Assembly (NCBI GenBank): GCA_023481335.1 | Contig: JAMCWI010000032.1 | Coordinates: forward strand, 1 to 6,209 | Length of the DNA: 6,209 nt | From: Bacillota bacterium | GTDB taxonomy: Bacteria > Bacillota > Desulfotomaculia > Desulfotomaculales > Desulfotomaculaceae | Direction: 5' to 3' | In this document: positions 1 to 5,440 of the stretch, piece by piece | Position numbering within the stretch: the stretch's first letter is position 1 | Layout: the number at the start of each line of letters is the position of its first letter | The notes under the pieces: generated by a model | The model's input: only the letters and a program-made list of their open reading frames with translations | Databases searched by the model: none | Told to the model about the DNA's origin: nothing | Program-made: the position numbers and the translations under genes

Positions 1-64
1 AGTTTGGTTAAGGGCACGAACACAAGATTTACCTGGTCGAGATATTCTGGTTTTCAACGCATAG

Positions 65-73
65 AAAGGAGGG
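65..73 (+). promoter_or_regulatory. Ribosome binding site that fixes the TTG start of the TRAP permease
   Basis: AAAGGAGGG lies five bases before the in-frame TTG at 79-81, an almost perfect match to the anti-Shine-Dalgarno sequence. Neither the upstream in-frame TTG at 4 nor the downstream ATG at 121 has a comparable site, so TTG 79 is the preferred start. The 64 bases before this site contain no gene I can identify. A TAA at 9-11 in another frame could be the end of an upstream gene, but three codons are too few to judge. Confidence 0.8.
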
Positions 74-78
74 CAATC

Positions 79-2031
79 TTGAAAGATCGTAACCTTACAA
101 CAACCGATAGCAACTTAAATATGCAAGAGTTCATGGCCAAATACGATCGAGAATCAGACTACAGACGTCTAAGTGGGGCTAGCGGCGCGGCTGTGGCCGT
201 GCTGGCCGTAGCCTTTTCACTTTTTCAACTTTACACAGCGATTTTCGGCGTGCTGGATGCACAAATCCAACGGGCAGTACACCTGTCCTTCGGCCTTGGC
301 CTGGTCTATTTATTGTACCCCTCACGAAAGGGTTGGTCCCGCAGCCGCTTGCATTGGTTTGATATGCTCTTAGCCCTGCTGGCTTTGGCCTCACCCCTGT
401 ATATTATCACCTTCTATAAGGATTTAGTGATGCGGGCCGGCATTGTAACCCCTACCGATATGCTGGCAGGAGCGTTGGGAGTGCTTCTTGTGATGGAGGC
501 CGCCCGCCGGGTGGTTGGGTGGCCCATCGTCACGGTGGCAATCCTTTTTCTGGTCTACGCCTTTGCCGGCCCCTACCTGCCCGGAGCTTTTGCCCACCAG
601 GGGACTACCCTGAGCGGCTTGGTGGGTCACCTGTACTATACAACGGAAGGTGTTTTCGGGATTCCATTGGGAGTTTCTGCTACCTTTATCTTTCTTTTTA
701 TTTTGTTCGGAGCCTACCTGGAAAAGACCGGGCTGGGCAAGTTCTTTATCGACTTAGCCAATGCCATTGCCGGCTGGGCCAGTGGTGGCCCGGCCAAAGT
801 AGCGGTACTTTCCAGCGGCTTGATGGGTACTGTTTCCGGCAGCTCGGTAGGTAACGTGGCGGGCACCGGCAGCTTAACCATCCCGATGATGAAAAAGCTA
901 GGCTACAGGCCGGAATTTGCCGGGGCAGTAGAAGCAGCTGCTTCCACAGGGGGGCAATTGATGCCGCCCATCATGGGCGCAGCAGCCTTCTTAATGGCTG
1001 AATTTGTTGGCACCGAATACGTGAATGTTGTAAAGGCGGCGGCTATACCTGCACTGCTTTATTTTACTGGCATCTGGATTGGTGTTCACCTGGAAGCAAA
1101 GAAGAGTGGTTTAAAAGGCATCCCCCGGGAGCAACTGCCGAAAATTGGTACAATTTTATCCGAGAAGGGCCACCTAGCCATACCCCTGGTGGTCATAGTA
1201 TACTTGCTTGTCTCCGGTTACACCCCGATGAGGGCCGCCCTATGGGCCATAGCACTGACCATTGCCGCATCCATGCTGCGCAGTTCCACAAGGATCTCCC
1301 TGAAGGACATCCTTAAAGGTCTGGAAGAAGGTGCCAGATCCGCCCTGGGCGTCGTCATTGCTTGCGCCACCGCCGGTATTATTATCGGTGTAGTCACCAA
1401 GACCGGCCTGGGCCTAAAACTGGGCTCCGCCTTAATTGACCTGGCAGGCGGCCAGCTGCTGCCCACGTTGTTCTTTACCATGATTACCTCGATCATCCTG
1501 GGCATGGGCGTACCCACTACAGCAAACTATGTCATTACCTCTACCATTGCGGCACCCATACTGGTGCAAATGGGAGTACCCGTTTTAGCAGCCCATATGT
1601 TTGTCTTTTACTTTGGTATCATTGCAGATGTTACTCCGCCGGTGGCACTGGCTGCCTTTGCTGGGGCGGGTATCGCCAGAAGCGACCCGATGAGAACCGG
1701 TGTAAGTGCCTCCAAACTGGCCATTGCGGCGTTCCTGATCCCCTATATCTTTGTGTTGTCCCCGTCCCTGCTGCTCATTGATACCACATTGCCCAAGGTG
1801 CTGATGATGATGACCACCTCCTTGATCGGCATGACGGCCATTGCAGCAGCGGTCTCCGGCTACCTGATTACCCGGGCACAATGGGTGGAACGGATTTTCT
1901 TCTTCGTCGGCGGTTTGCTGATGATTGATCCCAACCTAGTCACCGACATGATCGGCCTGGGCTTACTGATCGTCGCATTCATCATCCAAAAGACGAAATG
2001 CAAAAAAGAACAAACCCCTCTCTCCATGTAA
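79..2031 (+). CDS. TRAP transporter fused permease (DctQ-DctM type)
   Basis: This is a 650-aa polytopic inner-membrane protein of the fused 4TM/12TM TRAP permease family. Such permeases work with a periplasmic or lipid-anchored solute-binding protein, often of the TAXI type, and import organic acids or similar solutes using an ion gradient. The N-terminal ~15-200 residues hold the small-subunit (DctQ-like) helices. The large-subunit (DctM) part follows, with the conserved GSSVGNVAGTGS segment near residues 254-265, GGQLMPPIMGAAAF near 291-304, GMGVPTTANYV at 475-485 and FGIIADVTPPVALAAFAGAG from 512. These are hallmarks of the fused subfamily. Length is normal and the frame is intact. The start is the TTG at 79, chosen for its strong ribosome binding site; ATG 121 would remove only 14 polar residues. 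No binding-protein gene is visible downstream, so it is expected just upstream, outside the window. The substrate cannot be told from sequence. Confidence 0.92.
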   Translation: MKDRNLTTTDSNLNMQEFMAKYDRESDYRRLSGASGAAVAVLAVAFSLFQLYTAIFGVLDAQIQRAVHLSFGLGLVYLLYPSRKGWSRSRLHWFDMLLALLALASPLYIITFYKDLVMRAGIVTPTDMLAGALGVLLVMEAARRVVGWPIVTVAILFLVYAFAGPYLPGAFAHQGTTLSGLVGHLYYTTEGVFGIPLGVSATFIFLFILFGAYLEKTGLGKFFIDLANAIAGWASGGPAKVAVLSSGLMGTVSGSSVGNVAGTGSLTIPMMKKLGYRPEFAGAVEAAASTGGQLMPPIMGAAAFLMAEFVGTEYVNVVKAAAIPALLYFTGIWIGVHLEAKKSGLKGIPREQLPKIGTILSEKGHLAIPLVVIVYLLVSGYTPMRAALWAIALTIAASMLRSSTRISLKDILKGLEEGARSALGVVIACATAGIIIGVVTKTGLGLKLGSALIDLAGGQLLPTLFFTMITSIILGMGVPTTANYVITSTIAAPILVQMGVPVLAAHMFVFYFGIIADVTPPVALAAFAGAGIARSDPMRTGVSASKLAIAAFLIPYIFVLSPSLLLIDTTLPKVLMMMTTSLIGMTAIAAAVSGYLITRAQWVERIFFFVGGLLMIDPNLVTDMIGLGLLIVAFIIQKTKCKKEQTPLSM

Positions 2032-2062
2032 ATTCAAGTGGGGACGGTTCTCCACTTGAATT
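2031..2062. repeat. Perfect inverted repeat with GGGGACGGTTCT core, REP-like
   Basis: The arms AATTCAAGTGG (2031-2041) and CCACTTGAATT (2052-2062) are perfectly complementary over 11 bp around a 10-base loop, and the repeat starts at the last base of the TRAP stop codon. It could slow or end transcription, but no T-run follows (TAGACCCCC comes next), so it is not a standard intrinsic terminator. The core GGGGACGGTTCT resembles, from memory, dispersed palindromes common in clostridial and Desulfotomaculum-type genomes that are linked to REP-associated transposases. The repeat itself is seen directly; its family assignment is an inference. Confidence 0.6.
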
Positions 2063-2169
2063 AGACCCCCTCGCCATTCTGTTCTTTTCCGCTGACACAG
2101 TAACTCCTATTGACGCATAAATTAGAAAAAGATTGTTTACATCTTAATTGCGGACAGGAGTGAACAAAA

Positions 2170-3072
2170 ATGGCCCAATACAGAATTCTTACCTTTGACG
2201 GCGGCGGCATCCGGGGTGCCCTGAGTGTCAACCTCTTGCAGCGGCTGACAGAGGATTTCCCCGAACTGCTGCCAAACACCCGGTTTTTTGCCGGCACCTC
2301 CACAGGCTCCTTTATTGCCCTGGGGCTGGCCTACGGCTTAGCCCCGGCAGATCTGGCAGACCTCTATTCCGAGGAAAAGGGCAAGTTTATTTTTACCCCC
2401 TCGCATATTGAGGTGTTTAAGCCAAAGTACAAGAATGAGCATCTCCGGCAGGCCCTGTGCAGTGTCTTCCCGGAGGATCTCCGGTTAAAGGACCTGAAAC
2501 ACCGGGTGCTGGTGCCTTCCTTCCGGGTTAGCGGCAACGGCACAGGCAGTTGGCGCCCAATTTTCTTTAACAATTTCCCCAACTCCACCACCGCCGATGT
2601 AAAGGTCATCGACGCAGCTTTATCCAGCAGCGCCGCGCCGGTTTACTTTCCCTCCTACCAGAGCCACATCGACGGAGGTGTCATTGCCAACAACCCCAGC
2701 ACAGCCGCCATTGCCCTGGCGGGGGATGAACAGGGGGGCGGACAGGAACTGGACGATGTCTGCTTGTTGTCCCTGGGCACCGGCTTCAGCCCACAGAGAA
2801 TTACCGCCGACACCACCCAGTGGGGCGCCTTTGAGTGGGCATTGTACCCAAAACCCACATTCCCTCTGCTAAGCGTTTTGTTAGACGGCGTGGTGGAGTT
2901 GGATGTGTACTTCAGCCGACAACTGCTGAGAAAACGATTCCACCGCATTAATCCAGCCCTAACCAAGCCCATCGACCTGGACGATTACAAAAAAATCCCC
3001 TACCTGGTGGCCCTGGCCGAAAGCTACGACCTGCAGCCCACTATCGACTGGCTAAACCAAAACTGGCTTTAA
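2170..3072 (+). CDS. Patatin-like phospholipase
   Basis: This 300-aa protein belongs to the patatin family of serine acyl hydrolases, which cleave acyl esters of phospholipids and related lipids. The oxyanion-hole motif DGGGIRG is at residues 10-16. The nucleophile elbow GTSTG is at 42-46, with Ser44 as catalytic serine. The catalytic aspartate is Asp168 in the DGG motif at 168-170, and the typical LSLGTG strand is at 200-205. All catalytic parts are present and the length is that of a single complete patatin domain. There is no signal peptide or membrane helix, so it is probably cytoplasmic. The ATG is preceded by AGGAGTG at 2156-2162 at good spacing. The gene stands alone between the repeat at 2031-2062 and the thiamine regulatory region, 138 bases from the TRAP gene, and I see no convincing promoter of its own. 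Related patatins act as effectors in CBASS defence (CapV), but no nucleotidyltransferase gene is present here, so a general lipid or lysophospholipid hydrolase is the safer reading. Confidence 0.9.
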   Translation: MAQYRILTFDGGGIRGALSVNLLQRLTEDFPELLPNTRFFAGTSTGSFIALGLAYGLAPADLADLYSEEKGKFIFTPSHIEVFKPKYKNEHLRQALCSVFPEDLRLKDLKHRVLVPSFRVSGNGTGSWRPIFFNNFPNSTTADVKVIDAALSSSAAPVYFPSYQSHIDGGVIANNPSTAAIALAGDEQGGGQELDDVCLLSLGTGFSPQRITADTTQWGAFEWALYPKPTFPLLSVLLDGVVELDVYFSRQLLRKRFHRINPALTKPIDLDDYKKIPYLVALAESYDLQPTIDWLNQNWL

Positions 3073-3094
3073 CCCACTTGACACCCCGACACCC

Positions 3095-3123
3095 TTTACA
3101 AAACAACAAGTCATTGGTATAGT
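3095..3123 (+). promoter_or_regulatory. Predicted sigma-A promoter with extended -10 for the thiamine operon
   Basis: TTTACA at 3095-3100 matches five of six consensus -35 bases. Exactly 17 bases later, TATAGT at 3118-3123 matches five of six -10 bases and is preceded by TGG, giving an extended -10. The transcript should begin near 3130, just ahead of the TPP riboswitch. The spacing and position fit well. The transcription start is inferred. Confidence 0.7.
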
Positions 3124-3144
3124 TAGTGTAACAAGTTCATATGG

Positions 3145-3238
3145 AGACTTGGGGAGCTGGGGGTGGCCGGCTGAGAGGGTACCGAAGGGTACCGACCCGT
3201 GAACCTGATCTGGGTAATGCCAGCGGAGGGAAATGCGG
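3145..3238 (+). promoter_or_regulatory. TPP riboswitch (THI element)
   Basis: The conserved core is all present and in order: GGGGAGC at 3151-3157, GGCTGAGA at 3169-3176, ACCCGTGAACCTGATC at 3195-3210, then TGGGTAATGCCAGCGGAGGGAA to 3232. Stem P3 pairs AGCTGG (3155-3160) with CCGGCT (3167-3172). P2 pairs the G-run at 3151-3154 with CCC at 3196-3198. P4 pairs CCT (3204-3206) with AGG (3227-3229). P5 pairs CTGG (3210-3213) with CCAG (3220-3223). The closing stem P1 is not clear: only short pairings such as CAT 3138-3140 with ATG 3233-3235 are seen. The element senses thiamine pyrophosphate and lies upstream of a terminator and thiamine-transport genes, so high TPP should turn the operon off. 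The outer limits are approximate. Confidence 0.96.
3176..3195 (+). repeat. 10-nt tandem duplication inside the riboswitch, forming an extra hairpin
   Basis: AGGGTACCGA occurs twice head to tail, at 3176-3185 and 3186-3195. Because GGTACC is its own reverse complement, the two copies (3178-3183 and 3188-3193) can pair as a 6-bp stem with a GAAG loop. The insertion lies between the conserved GAGA and ACCC segments of the TPP aptamer, a joining region of variable length. Removing one copy leaves a normal-looking, compact THI element. Confidence 0.85.
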
Positions 3239-3258
3239 TAAACTTTTTTGCATGCAAT

Positions 3259-3287
3259 AAGCTGCCCAAGGGCGGCTTTTTATTTTT
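3259..3287 (+). terminator. Intrinsic terminator controlled by the TPP riboswitch
   Basis: AAGCTGCC (3259-3266) pairs with GGCGGCTT (3271-3278) through one G-U wobble, closing a four-base loop CAAG, and the tract TTTTTATTTTT (3277-3287) follows. It lies about 25 bases after the aptamer and 47 bases before the first gene of the operon. That is the usual place for the expression platform of a transcription-terminating riboswitch in Firmicutes. Confidence 0.88.
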
Positions 3288-3334
3288 CACCGGTGATTGC
3301 AGAATACTAACCCCACAGGAAAGGAGGCTGCACC

Positions 3335-3622
3335 ATGCCCGTTGTAAACGTAGGATTTCAAGTTTTGCCCAAAGTGGCAGACGGCAACACCTATGAGGTG
3401 GTGGACAAAGCCATCGAAGTTGTCCAGCAATCCGGGGTAAAGTACGAAGTGGGCCCCATGGAAACCGTGATGGAAGGGGAACTGGACCGGCTGATGGGGA
3501 TTGTCAAACAGGCCCAGGAGGCCTGCATTGCAGCAGGGGCTTCGGAAGTTATGACATTCATTAAAGTACACTATCGCCCCGAAGGGGTGACCATTGATGA
3601 AAAACTGGCCAAATACCGCTAG
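3335..3622 (+). CDS. MTH1187/DUF77 family thiamine-binding protein
   Basis: This 95-aa cytoplasmic protein has the normal length for the MTH1187 (UPF0045, Thiamine_BP) family, a small ferredoxin-like fold related to half of YkoF and found as oligomers. Family marks are the N-terminal strand with VLPK at 10-13, the YEVVDKAIEVVQQSGVKYEV helix-strand at 20-39, the PMETVMEG segment at 41-48, and the C-terminal FIKVHYRPEG strand. It has no signal peptide or membrane helix. The ATG has an excellent ribosome binding site, AAGGAGG at 3321-3327, seven bases away. It is the first gene behind the TPP riboswitch and overlaps the start of the permease gene. That context supports a role in binding thiamine or a pyrimidine precursor, perhaps as a carrier or sensor for the importer. 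The exact ligand and role are not established by the sequence. Confidence 0.88.
   Translation: MPVVNVGFQVLPKVADGNTYEVVDKAIEVVQQSGVKYEVGPMETVMEGELDRLMGIVKQAQEACIAAGASEVMTFIKVHYRPEGVTIDEKLAKYR
3582..3589 (+). promoter_or_regulatory. Ribosome binding site of the permease, inside the DUF77 gene
   Basis: AAGGGGTG lies seven bases before the ATG at 3597, within the last codons of the preceding gene. It supports ATG 3597 over the adjacent TTG at 3594, and suggests that translation of the two genes is coupled. Confidence 0.6.
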
Positions 3623-4388
3623 CAGGGATCTGTCTGCCCTGCTGCTGCCGGGCCTGACGTTACTGCTGGTGTTGATCCTCTGGGAAGCACTGGTGCACCT
3701 CAGCCGGGTGGAGGCCTGGATTTTGCCCGGTCCCATCGCAATCGCCCAGGCCCTCTGGGAAGCCAAGGGATTGCTCTGGCTGCACAGCCTGCAGACCATC
3801 TACGAGACACTGCTGGGCCTAACCATCGCCGTGGTTGCCGGGATTGTCATTGCCACCTTGATCGACTGGTCCCAAGGGCTGCGGAAGGCGGTTTACCCCC
3901 TGCTGATCATTTCCCAGACCATCCCCATCATTGCGGTGGCCCCCCTTTTAATCATCTGGTTCGGATACGGCCTGCTGCCCAAGGTGCTGGTGGTGGCCTT
4001 GGTTTGTTTCTTTCCTATTACCGTCAACCTGGCCGACGGCTACCGCACCGTAGACCCGGACATGATCCGTCTGATGTCGGCCATGGGAGCAAAACCCAGG
4101 GAAGTCTTTCGTATGGTGAAGCTGCCGGCTTCCCTGCCCTTCTTTTTCTCCGGCCTGCGTATTGCCGGCACCTACAGCGTTATGGGGGCGGTTATCGGCG
4201 AATGGCTGGGAGCCAGCCGGGGGTTGGGAATCTTCATGACCCGGGCCTCCAAATCCTATCTTACCGATCAGGTCTTTGCATCCATTTTCGTTATTACCGG
4301 CCTCAGCCTGGTCATATTCCTGTTTATCGAGGGTCTGGCCAGAATCGCCATGCCCTGGCATTACCGGCAAAAAGAAACGGTTTTATAA
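3597..4388 (+). CDS. thiX: ABC transporter permease, thiamine-precursor type (ThiX-like)
   Basis: This 263-aa inner-membrane protein has the binding-protein-dependent permease fold (BPD_transp_1) of the SsuC/TauC/ThiX group. Hydrophobic segments lie near residues 12-35, 61-89, 97-148 (probably two helices), 177-205 and 225-250. The EAA loop that docks on the ATPase is visible as MGAKPREVFRMVKLP at 163-177, with the conserved G at 164 and LP at 176-177. The gene overlaps the DUF77 gene by 26 bases and is followed 24 bases later by the binding protein, so all are one transcript. The ThiX name rests on context: the TPP riboswitch and the ThiY-like partner. By sequence alone it could equally be a sulfonate or nitrate-type permease. 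The membrane dimer would form the path for the pyrimidine precursor. ATG 3597 is preferred; TTG 3594 would add one residue. Confidence 0.88.
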   Translation: MKNWPNTASRDLSALLLPGLTLLLVLILWEALVHLSRVEAWILPGPIAIAQALWEAKGLLWLHSLQTIYETLLGLTIAVVAGIVIATLIDWSQGLRKAVYPLLIISQTIPIIAVAPLLIIWFGYGLLPKVLVVALVCFFPITVNLADGYRTVDPDMIRLMSAMGAKPREVFRMVKLPASLPFFFSGLRIAGTYSVMGAVIGEWLGASRGLGIFMTRASKSYLTDQVFASIFVITGLSLVIFLFIEGLARIAMPWHYRQKETVL

Positions 4389-4412
4389 GAGAAAAATAAA
4401 GGAGAATAGAAG

Positions 4413-5426
4413 ATGATGCGAGCCAAAACAATACTCTGCCTCCTGTTGGGACTGCTGCTTCTGACAACAGGCTGCGCCCAGGAGAAAAAAGAACCGCCGC
4501 AGCAGGCGAAACAAGAGGAACCGAAAAAGGTCACCGTTGTGCTGGACTGGTTCCCCAATACCAACCATACCGGTCTCTATGTGGCCAAGGATAAAGGCTT
4601 CTACAAAGAACAGGGCCTGGAGGTAGAAATTATCCAGCCAGGCCAGGGCAGCACCGCAGACCAGCTGGTGGCCGCCGGCAAAGCGGACTTTGGCATCAGC
4701 TATCAGGAAAGCATCACCCAGGCCCGGGCCACCGGCATTCCCCTGGTTTCCATCGCCGCGGTGATCCAGCACAATACCTCGGCCTTTGCGTCCCTCAAGC
4801 AGGCCAACATCACTTCCCCCAAAGATTTTGAGGGGAAACGCTACGGCGGCTGGGGCTCCCCGGTGGAAGAAGCCGTCATTAAGGCTGTCATGGAAAAGGC
4901 GGAGGCAGACCCCGGCAAGGTGCAAAACATCACCCTGGGGGCCACGGACTTCTTCGCCTCCATTGGCCGTGATGCGGATTTTGAATGGATTTACTACGGC
5001 TGGGACGGTGTGGAAGCCAAGCGCCGGGGCATGGATTTAAACCTGATCATGTTAAAAGACCTCGACCCCGCCCTGGATTACTACACCCCGGTCATTGCCA
5101 CCAGTGAAAAACATATTGCAGAACAAAAGGATCTGGTGAAAAAATTTATGGCCGCCACCGGCCAGGGCTACCGGTGGAGCATCGAGAACCCTGCGGGAGC
5201 GGCAGATATCCTGATAAAAAATGCCCCGGAATTAAATGCCGAGCTGGTGAAGGCCAGCCAGGACTGGGTGAGCCGGAAATACCAGGAGGATGCACCTCGC
5301 TGGGGCGAGCAAAGGGAAGAGGTTTGGTCCCGCTACGCCAACTGGATGTTTGAGCGCAAATTAATCCCCCAAAATATCGAGGCCAAGAAGGCCTTTACCA
5401 ATGAATTTCTGCCCGAAAGTAAGTAA
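4413..5426 (+). CDS. thiY: ABC transporter substrate-binding lipoprotein for a thiamine pyrimidine precursor (ThiY-like)
   Basis: This 337-aa protein has a lipoprotein signal: a positively charged start, a leucine-rich core at residues 7-17, and a lipobox-like LTTGC ending at Cys21. A polar Lys/Glu/Gln/Pro linker at 22-39 then leads to an NMT1/THI5-family domain. The family signature LDWFPNTNHTGLYVAKDKGFY is at 44-64, with the conserved IQHNTSAF at 118-125 and YGGWGSPVEEA at 144-154. In characterised relatives such as ThiY of Bacillus halodurans, this domain binds formylaminopyrimidine, a salvageable precursor of the HMP half of thiamine. The only cysteines are Cys9 and Cys21, both in the signal region. 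It therefore lacks the CCCFC motif of the yeast HMP-P synthase Thi5 and should be a binding protein, not an enzyme. Its ribosome binding site is AAAGGAG at 4398-4404. Thr at position -3 of the lipobox is a little unusual but allowed. Pyrimidine binding is inferred from family and context. Confidence 0.92.
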   Translation: MMRAKTILCLLLGLLLLTTGCAQEKKEPPQQAKQEEPKKVTVVLDWFPNTNHTGLYVAKDKGFYKEQGLEVEIIQPGQGSTADQLVAAGKADFGISYQESITQARATGIPLVSIAAVIQHNTSAFASLKQANITSPKDFEGKRYGGWGSPVEEAVIKAVMEKAEADPGKVQNITLGATDFFASIGRDADFEWIYYGWDGVEAKRRGMDLNLIMLKDLDPALDYYTPVIATSEKHIAEQKDLVKKFMAATGQGYRWSIENPAGAADILIKNAPELNAELVKASQDWVSRKYQEDAPRWGEQREEVWSRYANWMFERKLIPQNIEAKKAFTNEFLPESK

Positions 5427-5440
5427 AGAAGGTGACGTGC

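Noticed and set aside
2031..2062. Rho-independent terminator after the TRAP gene
   Set aside because: The stem is perfect but no T-run follows; TAGACCCCC comes next. It is listed as a repeat.
2110..2142. TTGACG as a -35 for the patatin gene
   Set aside because: At 17 bases the next hexamer is TTGTTT, and the nearer candidate TTACAT is 21 bases away and poor, so the promoter is not supported.
2170..3072. CBASS or other anti-phage system built on the patatin
   Set aside because: No CD-NTase, ubiquitin-like machinery or other defence gene is present in the window; neighbours are a TRAP permease and thiamine transport genes.
3078..3083. Perfect -35 hexamer TTGACA just after the patatin stop codon
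   Set aside because: No acceptable -10 hexamer lies 16-18 bases downstream (AAAACA or AAACAA there). The pair TTTACA/TATAGT at 3095-3123 is much better.
3199..3396. 65-codon open frame running through the riboswitch and terminator
   Set aside because: It overlaps conserved structured RNA and the intrinsic terminator and has no ribosome binding site or family resemblance.
3287..3799. 170-codon frame on the minus strand across the DUF77 and permease genes
   Set aside because: It is antisense to two well-supported genes and has no recognisable domain; it is a by-product of G+C-rich codon use.
4413..5426. Thi5-type HMP-P synthase instead of a binding protein
   Set aside because: It has a lipoprotein signal, lies between ABC permease and ATPase genes, and lacks the cysteine-rich CCCFC motif of Thi5.
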